Source of the DNA: Gammaproteobacteria bacterium UBA4421
GTDB taxonomy: Bacteria > Pseudomonadota > Gammaproteobacteria > Pseudomonadales > Azotimanducaceae
DNA: 32,261 nt
Reading direction: 5' to 3'
Assembly (NCBI GenBank): GCA_002389675.1
Contig: DGQF01000012.1
Location: 11,187-43,447 of the forward strand
Shown: positions 23,735-31,068 of the stretch, piece after piece
Layout: every line of letters begins with the position of its first letter
Numbering within the stretch: the stretch's first letter is position 1
The notes under the pieces: model-generated
Database searches by the model: none
What the model was told of the DNA's origin: nothing
The model's input: only the letters and a program-made list of their open reading frames with translations
Program-made: the position numbers and the translations under genes

Positions 23735-25141
23735 CTAACCCGCCGGCGGCCTTCGGTAACCCCCATTGACCTGCGAAATCATTTGCGCCAAGCGGATCGT
23801 CGTATAGTCGCCGCCATAAGGACCCACTACCTGGAAGCTAACCGGCAACCCATCTCTATCAAACCCTACCGGCGGGGTCGTCGCGGGTAAATACGCCATC
23901 CCGGTCAGCGTCGTCCAACGAATAAGGTCTAGATAAGGTCGCGCCTCTCCATCGGAGATTAACACCCGCGTCCCAACATTACCTTGTTGATCATGCGGGA
24001 AAGGCGCCACGGGACTGATCGGCATGATTATGGCGTCGTAGCAGCGAAAGAACTCCTCCCACTTTAGGCGGATCGCCTCGCGGCGCGCATGCTTGTCGAG
24101 CCAGTCCCTGTGGGACGTTTGTGGCGCGGCACTTTCGCGGCCTATGCTTTCCAAAGTTTCCGCCGGCATGGACTGCAATACAGCAGATGTCACCAGCCAC
24201 ATCCCTAGCGAGCTTGCCTCCTGCGGATCGACATCCGGTCGAGCGTCCCGATCGACTGGTATACCCGCTGCTTCTAGGTTACCCACCGCACGCTCAAGCA
24301 CCGCGCTTACGTTTGCACCGACCGGGCAAAAAGGGTCATCAAGCCATGCCGCTACGCGCAGCTCAGACACGTTTTTAGGTGGAGGGTTCAAAACCGCAAC
24401 TAACGGTCCTTGTTTCTTTAACAGCACATTGAGCAAGAGCTCAAGGTCCTCAGCCGATCTGGCCAGCGGACCCACCACGTTAATATCTGCTTCGGTATTA
24501 CCACCAGATTCATGATCAATATACCCCCTCGAGGGCACAACACCGAAGCTCGGCTTATGCCCAAAAATGCCGCAAAAAGCGGCTGGATAGCGAATTGAAC
24601 CACCTATATCGGTGCCTATTTCAAATGCGGTCAAGCCAGTTGCAACCGCAGCGGCTGCTCCTCCTGAACTACCGCCGGGTACCCGCTCAGGATCCCACGG
24701 GTTAACCGTCGTACCAAACATGTCATTATAAGATTGAAGGTCGCCAGACCACCTTGGCAGGTTTGATTTACCAAACACAATCGCCCCCGCTTGCTTCACC
24801 GCTTGCACAACAGGCGCATCTTGATCGGGCACACTTTTTTGCAACTCAGTTGCGCCGCCTGTTGACTGTATTCCGGCAGTCTGCAGCGCATCTTTGATTG
24901 TGATGGGCAGTCCATGCAGCGGACCCAGCGGTTCGCCAGCAGCTACTTTTGCATCTGCCGCATCCGCAGCTAATCGCGCATGCTGCAAATCCAGTGTCAC
25001 AATGGCATTCAAAGCAGGATTGAGCCTTTCAATCCTCGACACAAATAATTCCAGCAGCGCGCGACTGGTTATTTTGCCTTCTCTAATCGCCTTTGCTTGC
25101 CGCGTTGCTGTCCAAAAAGCAATATCATCTTCCAACACCAT
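23735..25141 (-). CDS. Amidase-signature family hydrolase (second copy, divergent in sequence)
   Basis: This 468-residue cytosolic amidase has Lys83 (TIKDALQ), a GGSSGG loop (156-161) and nucleophile Ser182 (TDIGGSIRYPAAF), so the triad is complete. The frame opens at 25204, but the ATG at 25141 has GGAG seven bases upstream and begins just before the usual N-terminal helix. It shares only the family signature with the amidase at 20368, so this is not a recent duplication. Confidence 0.92.
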   Translation of the reverse strand: MVLEDDIAFWTATRQAKAIREGKITSRALLELFVSRIERLNPALNAIVTLDLQHARLAADAADAKVAAGEPLGPLHGLPITIKDALQTAGIQSTGGATELQKSVPDQDAPVVQAVKQAGAIVFGKSNLPRWSGDLQSYNDMFGTTVNPWDPERVPGGSSGGAAAAVATGLTAFEIGTDIGGSIRYPAAFCGIFGHKPSFGVVPSRGYIDHESGGNTEADINVVGPLARSAEDLELLLNVLLKKQGPLVAVLNPPPKNVSELRVAAWLDDPFCPVGANVSAVLERAVGNLEAAGIPVDRDARPDVDPQEASSLGMWLVTSAVLQSMPAETLESIGRESAAPQTSHRDWLDKHARREAIRLKWEEFFRCYDAIIMPISPVAPFPHDQQGNVGTRVLISDGEARPYLDLIRWTTLTGMAYLPATTPPVGFDRDGLPVSFQVVGPYGGDYTTIRLAQMISQVNGGYRRPPAG

Positions 25142-25310
25142 AGGCGTGCTCCGTTGGTTAGCTACCTTGATCGTAACCCAATAAACGATAGATTTGCGAT
25201 CCAATCAACACGTTGGCGAGAACGACTTAAAGCGCCGCACAAACACTTGCATTGGATTACTGGCTAATCATCATCACGCAGTTTTCAAAAAAATCCCTCT
25301 ACCGAATTCA

Positions 25311-25341
25311 TTGACTACACCTTTTTCACGCTGAACAATAT
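25311..25341 (+). promoter_or_regulatory. Candidate promoter of the PQQ sugar dehydrogenase gene
   Basis: TTGACT at 25311-25316 is followed after 17 bases by AACAAT, or after 19 by CAATAT. The -35 match is good and the -10 is weak. It lies about 35 bases upstream of the preferred start codon. Confidence 0.35.
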
Positions 25342-25372
25342 AACTTTATTGCTTTACCTTGGGATAACGGCA

Positions 25373-26506
25373 ATGGTTTGGCGCCTTCTTGCAATGGTTT
25401 TATTCTTGTCTGCCACCTGCAGCGACACAAGTGCGCAGGCTCTACCCTTTAACGTTAAACCGATCACCGAGTTTGATGAGCCATGGGCGATGACCTTCAT
25501 GCCTGACGGCACAATGTTAGTCACGGAAAAGAAAGGCCGCATGTTTGTCGTCAACAGCGATGGTGAAAAAAGCGCCGTCAGCGGGCTACCCGACGTAGAC
25601 TATGGTGGCCAAGGTGGGCTCGGTGATGTCGTCTTGCACCCGAATTTCTCTCGTAACAACCTCGTGTACATCAGCTTCGTAGAATCGACACGGGGCCGCA
25701 CTCGCGGGGCTGCCGTGGGCCGAGGCCAGCTAGACCTGACTACGCAACGCCCAACGCTCACCAATTTTGAGATTCTTTGGCGTCAATATCCGAAGGTGAC
25801 GGGGCGCGGTCATTATGGACATCGTCTCTTTTTTGATAACAACGGTTTTCTTTGGATCACCTCGGGAGACCGACAAAAATTCACCCCGGCGCAGGATATG
25901 CAGTCTAATCTGGGAAAGGTACTTCGACTAAATGACGATGGCTCGGTGCCTGCTGACAACCCGTTCGTTAATCATGCTGCATCGAATCCTCTAGTTGATA
26001 AAGCTGGCGTGTACGGTCAAATATGGTCCCTTGGACACCGCAACCCGTTGGGTATCGCACAAGATTCACAGGGCCAATTATGGGTCATCGAAATGGGTCC
26101 GCGTCACGGTGATGAACTCAACCTAGTTGGCAAAGCCCTCAACTATGGCTACCCCGAAGTTTCCAATGGTGACCACTATGATGGGCGTTCTATGCCGGAC
26201 CATGACACACGCCCGGAGTTCGAGGCGCCGAAGATAACTTGGATCCCTGCTATTTCCCCCGGACACCTCGCTTTTGTAACAGGCAATCAATTTAAAGCCT
26301 GGAAGGGCGACGCACTCGTGGCTGGTTTAGGCTCCAAAGCCATCGTGCGCATCAGAGTCGACGCAACGCAAGCTCGGGAAATTGAACGATACCCCATGGA
26401 TGCGCGCATCCGCAGCGCGCTGGAAGGACCTCAAGGGGCCATCTGGGTGCTAGAAGACGAGCGCGGCGCCAGTAAGGGTCGGCTGCTACAGCTGACCCCT
26501 CGATGA
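25373..26506 (+). CDS. Periplasmic PQQ-dependent aldose sugar dehydrogenase
   Basis: This 377-residue enzyme is of the soluble glucose dehydrogenase/YliI family, a six-bladed propeller binding PQQ and calcium. Diagnostic segments are EPWAMTFMPDGTMLVTEKKG, GGQGGLGDVVLHPNF, GRGHYGHRLFFD (catalytic His region), SLGHRNPLGIAQD and EMGPRHGDELN. A signal peptide (MVWRLLAMVLFLSATCSDTS) sends it to the periplasm. The frame starts at TTG 25349, but ATG 25373 is the better start. A Cys at the end of the signal peptide could allow lipid attachment, though the context is not a strong lipobox. No PQQ biosynthesis genes are in the window. Confidence 0.9.
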   Translation: MVWRLLAMVLFLSATCSDTSAQALPFNVKPITEFDEPWAMTFMPDGTMLVTEKKGRMFVVNSDGEKSAVSGLPDVDYGGQGGLGDVVLHPNFSRNNLVYISFVESTRGRTRGAAVGRGQLDLTTQRPTLTNFEILWRQYPKVTGRGHYGHRLFFDNNGFLWITSGDRQKFTPAQDMQSNLGKVLRLNDDGSVPADNPFVNHAASNPLVDKAGVYGQIWSLGHRNPLGIAQDSQGQLWVIEMGPRHGDELNLVGKALNYGYPEVSNGDHYDGRSMPDHDTRPEFEAPKITWIPAISPGHLAFVTGNQFKAWKGDALVAGLGSKAIVRIRVDATQAREIERYPMDARIRSALEGPQGAIWVLEDERGASKGRLLQLTPR

Positions 26507-26573
26507 GCCCTGCTTAAAAGGCTGTCAGACGCCCCAAACTCTTGAGTGTATGCTTATCAGCACCGTCAACGCA

Positions 26574-26981
26574 TCAGGGGCTGCGGGGGGCTTTTTCCTT
26601 GCCTGCAAGATCCGTGAGAATTGGACAATCGGGCCGATCGTCGCCATGACACCGGTCGACCAACTGACGCAAAGTCTGCTGCATTTCCAAGAGCTTGAGC
26701 AGCTTCTGATCGATTTGAGAAAGATGATCCAGCGCAATCGCCTTGACATCGGCGCTCGCACGACCGGGATCCGAATATAATCCTAGTAGCGCACGGCATT
26801 CCTCAATGGTAAAACCCAAAGATCTGGACCGGCCCAGAAACCGCAACTTATGCACATCTGCCTCGCTAAAATAGCGATAACCATTCGCATGCCGAGCGGG
26901 ATGAAGGAGTTCAATCTCCTCATAATAACGAATTGTTTTAGCCGGCAGTCCTGTACGTTTAGCTACATCGCCAATATTCAT
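26574..26981 (-). CDS. cueR: Copper-responsive MerR-family regulator CueR
   Basis: This is a MerR-type activator with helix-turn-helix MNIGDVAKRTGLPAKTIRYY, a dimerisation helix and the Cu(I)-binding loop CHGDDRPDC, whose two Cys match those of E. coli CueR. The Ser in RASADVK matches CueR Ser77, which marks sensors of monovalent copper, silver or gold. The 135-residue length is normal when starting at ATG 26981; the frame could add four residues. It lies 42 bases behind copA on the same strand with no room for its own standard promoter, so it is probably transcribed from the promoter it controls. Confidence 0.92.
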   Translation of the reverse strand: MNIGDVAKRTGLPAKTIRYYEEIELLHPARHANGYRYFSEADVHKLRFLGRSRSLGFTIEECRALLGLYSDPGRASADVKAIALDHLSQIDQKLLKLLEMQQTLRQLVDRCHGDDRPDCPILTDLAGKEKAPRSP

Positions 26982-27023
26982 AACGCCACTCATCCCTGCG
27001 ATTGCGCCTATTATCTACCTAAC

Positions 27024-29318
27024 CTATTGGCTTACAAAGCGGAATTTTTTCAGTCGAAGTGCATTAACCAGCACAAAGAGGCTAGAAAATGCCATCGCGC
27101 CCGCCGCCCACATGGGCGACAGCAACCACCCGGTGAAAGGATAAAAAACCCCAGCAGCCAATGGAATCAAAGCCGAGTTATAGGCAAATGCCCAAAATAA
27201 ATTTTGCCGTATGTTATTCATCGTCTTGCCACTCAGAGCGAGCGCTCGATTCACCCCCGCGAGATCATCACTGTGCAACACAACATCTGCAGAGCTGATT
27301 GCGACGTCAGTACCATTGCCCACCGCAATACCGACATCTGCTTGCGCCAGTGCCGGAGCATCATTAATGCCATCGCCAATGTAAGCAATTGTTTCTCCGG
27401 CAGCCGAAAAAGCTTTAAGCGCTGCAACTTTACCTGCGGGCAGCACCTGGGCAACCACCTCATCAATCTCAAGCGATGCGGCAACAAAATCGGCACTACC
27501 GCGGTGGTCTCCGGTAATCATAGCGACCCGGATACCCCGATCACGCAGCGCTGCAATAGTGCCTTGCGCAGACGGCTTAATAGGATCAGCAACCGCGCCA
27601 ACGGCAACAACACAATGATCTACAACGCCATAAATCGGGGTTTTCCCTGCGGCCGCCCAACCTTCAACGATAGCGGCAAACATCGACGTGTCGCAGGCTG
27701 TCTCCAACATCAAATTTTCACCACCAACGAAAATCTGCTGACCGTCAATCAGGCCACTCGCGCCCCGTCCAGCAAGCGCCTCAAAATTATCTACGGTCAT
27801 GAGGTCGATCCCACGATCTTGCGCTGCGCGAACAATCGCCGCAGCCACCGGATGTTCAGATTGAGATTCGAGCGAGGCAAGCAGCCTTAAAACATCCTCT
27901 TCTTCAAATCCTTCAGCCGCCACAAAATTGGTTAACTCCGGGCGTCCTAGCGTCAGTGTGCCGGTTTTATCAAAGGCCACCAGAGTCACGCCTTGCAGCC
28001 TCTCCAGCGCATCACCTGCGCGAAACAAGATGCCCAACTGAGCGCCCCGACCGGTTGCAACAACAATAGACGTCGGCGTCGCCAGACCCAAAGCGCACGG
28101 ACACGCAACAATTAATACAGCCACAGCATTGACCCACGCTAAGCCAAAGGACTCAGCACCACCAAATTGAATCCAACCCAGCAATGTGGCCAGCGCGACT
28201 ACCATGACCGCGGGTACAAACCAGGCTGTCACTTGATCGGCAAGTTTTTGCACCGGGAGCTTGTCCCCCTGCGCCTGTTCAACCATCCGGATTATCTGCG
28301 CCAAAACCGTGCGAGACCCCACACGAGTAACCTCAAAAATAAATGCGCCGCGACCATTCAACGTGCTGCCGATAACTTCAGCTCCGGGGCTCTTGTGCAC
28401 CGGTTCAGGTTCACCGCTGATCATGCTCTGATCCACAAGACTATGACCGGAACGCACCACACCATCGAGCGGGATTTTTTCGCCCGGGCGCACTTGCACC
28501 AACTCCCCCACATCCACATCATCGATTGCTAACTGGTGAAATTCACCACCCCGCATAACCGTCGCCGTTTTAACCTGCAGGCCAATCAATTGGCGCACAG
28601 CGTCGCTGGCCCGACGCTTGGCTCGCGCTTCGATATAACGACCGAGCAAAATCAGCGAAACAATGACGCAGGCCGCTTCAAAATAGACATAATCGGTGCC
28701 CAACGGCAAAATTTCCGGAAGAAACGTGGCCACGGTTGAATAACCCCAGGCAGCAGCCGTGCCAAGCGCAACCAGCGCGTTCATATCTGGTGACAAACGC
28801 CATAACGCGGGCAGTCCAAGCACAAAAAATCGCCTGCCGGGAGCCAAAAGAACAGTGGTTGTTAAGACCCACTGAATATACCGGTTCGACAGCGGACCCA
28901 TGGTCTGGTCTATCACTTGGCTAACCGCGGGTATCAGATCTACGCCCATCGCCAAAAAAAATACCGGCAAAGTCAGCAGCAGCGCTGTCACCACATCACG
29001 GCGCAACACGCGTATTTCTTCAATTTTGCGCAGTTCAACCGCGTCACGGCCGGCCTGCATCGCAGCCGATTGATAACCCGCAAGCAAAATCGCTGCCTGC
29101 AGCTCGGACAGCGGCAGGTTACTTGGCGCCTGAACGTGCGCAGTTTCAGTCGCCAAATTAACATTGGCACGTATCACACCGGGGATCTCGTTGAGCGCCC
29201 TCTCTACTCGGCCAACGCACCCGGCACAGTGCATACCGTCAATGACCAAATCGACAGACCGCAAAGAATCAGCACTTTTGCGATTATCTCGGTTTATAAC
29301 GGGATGCGGCACAAGCAT
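27024..29318 (-). CDS. copA: Copper-exporting P1B-type ATPase CopA
   Basis: This inner-membrane pump expels Cu(I) at the cost of ATP. Residue numbers count from the GTG at 29342. There is one N-terminal metal-binding domain (GMHCAGC, Cys39/Cys42), then eight membrane helices, the TGE-type loop as SGEPEPV (310), the ion-channel CPC (414-416), phosphorylation site DKTGT (458), SEHPVAAA, GDGINDAPALA, and the final helices with the Tyr-Asn and Met-Ser-Ser pattern. The promoter -10 box lies against GTG/ATG 29339, so a transcript would start inside those codons. ATG 29318 is therefore the more likely start (764 residues). It forms an operon with cueR. Confidence 0.95.
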   Translation of the reverse strand: MLVPHPVINRDNRKSADSLRSVDLVIDGMHCAGCVGRVERALNEIPGVIRANVNLATETAHVQAPSNLPLSELQAAILLAGYQSAAMQAGRDAVELRKIEEIRVLRRDVVTALLLTLPVFFLAMGVDLIPAVSQVIDQTMGPLSNRYIQWVLTTTVLLAPGRRFFVLGLPALWRLSPDMNALVALGTAAAWGYSTVATFLPEILPLGTDYVYFEAACVIVSLILLGRYIEARAKRRASDAVRQLIGLQVKTATVMRGGEFHQLAIDDVDVGELVQVRPGEKIPLDGVVRSGHSLVDQSMISGEPEPVHKSPGAEVIGSTLNGRGAFIFEVTRVGSRTVLAQIIRMVEQAQGDKLPVQKLADQVTAWFVPAVMVVALATLLGWIQFGGAESFGLAWVNAVAVLIVACPCALGLATPTSIVVATGRGAQLGILFRAGDALERLQGVTLVAFDKTGTLTLGRPELTNFVAAEGFEEEDVLRLLASLESQSEHPVAAAIVRAAQDRGIDLMTVDNFEALAGRGASGLIDGQQIFVGGENLMLETACDTSMFAAIVEGWAAAGKTPIYGVVDHCVVAVGAVADPIKPSAQGTIAALRDRGIRVAMITGDHRGSADFVAASLEIDEVVAQVLPAGKVAALKAFSAAGETIAYIGDGINDAPALAQADVGIAVGNGTDVAISSADVVLHSDDLAGVNRALALSGKTMNNIRQNLFWAFAYNSALIPLAAGVFYPFTGWLLSPMWAAGAMAFSSLFVLVNALRLKKFRFVSQ

Positions 29319-29340
29319 TCCAGGCAATATGTGAGTCATC

Positions 29341-29371
29341 ACACTACGCCTTCCAGTTACGGGAACGTCAA
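29341..29371 (-). promoter_or_regulatory. CueR-type promoter of copA-cueR with 19-base spacer
   Basis: On the minus strand -35 TTGACG (29366-29371) and -10 TAGTGT (29341-29346) are separated by 19 bases, the long spacer typical of MerR-family promoters. The spacer region holds a dyad, GACGTTCC then seven bases then GGAAGGCG, close to the known CueR box (GACCTTCC, seven bases, GGAAGGT). Confidence 0.8.
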
Positions 29372-29455
29372 TCGCTTTATGACCTATCAGGCAGCAGCCT
29401 GCCCGCTTACGCGTGGACTAATCGTTGGCGATCTGAGGCGGATAACTTATTGTCA

Positions 29456-30181
29456 CTACCAGGCTTCTTTGTAGGGTCGCAAATCAATTTCGTGAGTCCA
29501 AGCAGAGCGGTGTTGCTGATGTATTGACCAGAAAGCATCAGCCACCGCGTCCGGCAACAACGCACCGTCTTCACCCAAAGACTCAATATATCCGCCAAAC
29601 CGATTTTGCACGATGTCACCATCGACCACTCCGTCTATTACGACATGCGCGACATGCACGCCGCGGGGTCCATATTCACGCGCCAACGCTTGCACAAGAT
29701 TGCGCAATCCGGCCTTGGATGACGCAAAATGACCAAAATTTGGTCGACCCCGCATCGACGCGGATGCCCCTGTGAAAAACAACGACCCAGATCCTTGTTT
29801 TGCAAGCACAGGCATCGCTCGTTTGGCAGTCAAAAACGCGCCCAAGCAACCTACTCGCCAGTAGTCTTCGAATTCTTCAGCCGTGAGCACCTCAAACGCT
29901 ATTGGCCTATTGCTACCCGCGTTAAATACCACCGCTTCCAAAGGTTGGCCAATGGCGGAAATATGCGCGAACAGAGCATCCAGCGAATCCTGACAAGTGA
30001 CATCCGCAGAAAAACCTTCGGCACTACCCCCGGCTGAAACCACTTCATGGGCCGTCGCATCAACCTTGGCTTGAGTACGACCTGAAACAACCACGTGACA
30101 TCCTTCGCGTCCAAATCGTCGGGCTAACGCTCCACCCACGCCATTGGGCGCACCTGCGCCCAAAATAACAACCGTACGCAT
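29456..30181 (-). CDS. SDR-family protein with Phe replacing the catalytic Tyr
   Basis: This 241-residue Rossmann-fold protein has the nucleotide-binding GAGAPNGVGG (8-17), NAG at 87-89, Ser140 in FTGASAS, and Lys156. At the usual YxxxK position the sequence reads HFASSKAG, so residue 152 is Phe. NAD(P) binding is likely, but standard carbonyl reduction is in doubt. A known SDR subgroup also has F-A-A-A-K here. AGGAG precedes the ATG. Its stop lies 85 bases before the copA promoter on the same strand, so it is a separate unit. Confidence 0.87.
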   Translation of the reverse strand: MRTVVILGAGAPNGVGGALARRFGREGCHVVVSGRTQAKVDATAHEVVSAGGSAEGFSADVTCQDSLDALFAHISAIGQPLEAVVFNAGSNRPIAFEVLTAEEFEDYWRVGCLGAFLTAKRAMPVLAKQGSGSLFFTGASASMRGRPNFGHFASSKAGLRNLVQALAREYGPRGVHVAHVVIDGVVDGDIVQNRFGGYIESLGEDGALLPDAVADAFWSIHQQHRSAWTHEIDLRPYKEAW

Positions 30182-30486
30182 GAGCTGACTCTCCTATTCT
30201 GTTGGTTCTATGTAATCTCGATCTAATATCCTGAGTGCTCAATATTGCCGTGCAATACCTACAATCACCACAACAGATGCCAACAGAGCTGGCCAAAATA
30301 AAACCGCTAGCACCTGTGCTCAGAGCGGTCAGCTCAGCGCAGCCAGCCCTGGGCAGACACAAATCCGGCTTTACTGTTTCGCTGCAGTTGGATATCTTTT
30401 GAGATGCTTTGGGGAGAAGCATGAATCGCATCCAACAGATGCGATCAAACCGCGCAACAATATAACGCGCATGGGAGGGTCTAGGA
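30182..30486. other. Intergenic stretch between SDR and CBS genes
   Basis: These 305 bases have no credible gene; minus-strand frames here look like chance. They contain a perfect 7-bp inverted repeat, TCGCATC and GATGCGA around CAACA, at 30426-30444, some 43 bases before the CBS start. The stretch ends in a GGAGGG ribosome site at 30474-30479. Confidence 0.45.
30426..30444. promoter_or_regulatory. Inverted repeat upstream of the CBS-domain gene
   Basis: TCGCATC pairs with GATGCGA across a CAACA loop. It could be an operator or a 5'-leader hairpin. No T-run follows, so it is not a terminator. Confidence 0.35.
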
Positions 30487-30909
30487 GTGAATACCGTAGC
30501 CGATCTGTTGGCACAACAAAAAGCACAAGAAGTGGTTTGGATTGAACCTCTAGCAAATGTCTACGATGCGCTAACGCTGATGAATGAGCGAAACATCGGC
30601 GCATTACTGGTGCAAATCGACGGGTACCTTGTTGGCATTGTCTCTGAGCGTGATTACGTTCGAAAAGTAATCCTCAATCGCCACGAGGCGCAAAAACTTA
30701 AGGTGTCCGAAATCATGACACGTGAAGTGATCTCGGTCACCACTCAAGACACGGTGATACATTGTATTAATCTCATGAAAAGCCATCATTTTCGTCATCT
30801 ACCGGTTGTTGAAGCGGGCAGAGCTATTGGTATTGTGTCATTGCGCGATCTGTTTTTAGACGTCATCGAAGACAGCATAAAACACCCGACAGTTTCCAAT
30901 AACCTGTAA
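30487..30909 (+). CDS. Two-CBS-domain protein
   Basis: This 140-residue protein is made of two CBS domains (about 1-62 and 72-132), a Bateman module that binds adenine nucleotides. Segments include MNERNIGALLV, GIVSERDYVRKV, VSEIMTREVISVT and FRHLPVVEAGRAIGIVSLRD. Standalone versions are thought to sense cellular energy state and act on partner proteins; no partner is suggested by the neighbours. The start is GTG at 30487 with GGAGGG seven bases upstream. Confidence 0.92.
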   Translation: MNTVADLLAQQKAQEVVWIEPLANVYDALTLMNERNIGALLVQIDGYLVGIVSERDYVRKVILNRHEAQKLKVSEIMTREVISVTTQDTVIHCINLMKSHHFRHLPVVEAGRAIGIVSLRDLFLDVIEDSIKHPTVSNNL

Positions 30910-31068
30910 ATCAGCCGAACTTCCCAACAAGCCAGGACCAAATAAGTCGATTTAGCAAATGCCTGGGCAGGCACCGCCGAACGTATCATTAAGCGACTCG
31001 CACCAATTCCAAAACACCAATCAGGGCCTGTTATGATGCATTTCTCCTTCTCCAACCATGAGAAAGTT

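Noticed and set aside
20368..25141. The two amidases as a recent tandem duplication
   Set aside because: They share only family motifs, differ through most of the sequence and lie on opposite strands.
27204..27890. Long plus-strand frame opposite copA
   Set aside because: It is antisense to conserved ATPase motifs; its Cys/Arg/Asn-rich composition is typical of a shadow frame.
28917..29474. 185-residue plus-strand frame opposite the start of copA
   Set aside because: It crosses the CueR promoter and the copA metal-binding domain in antisense and has no family features.
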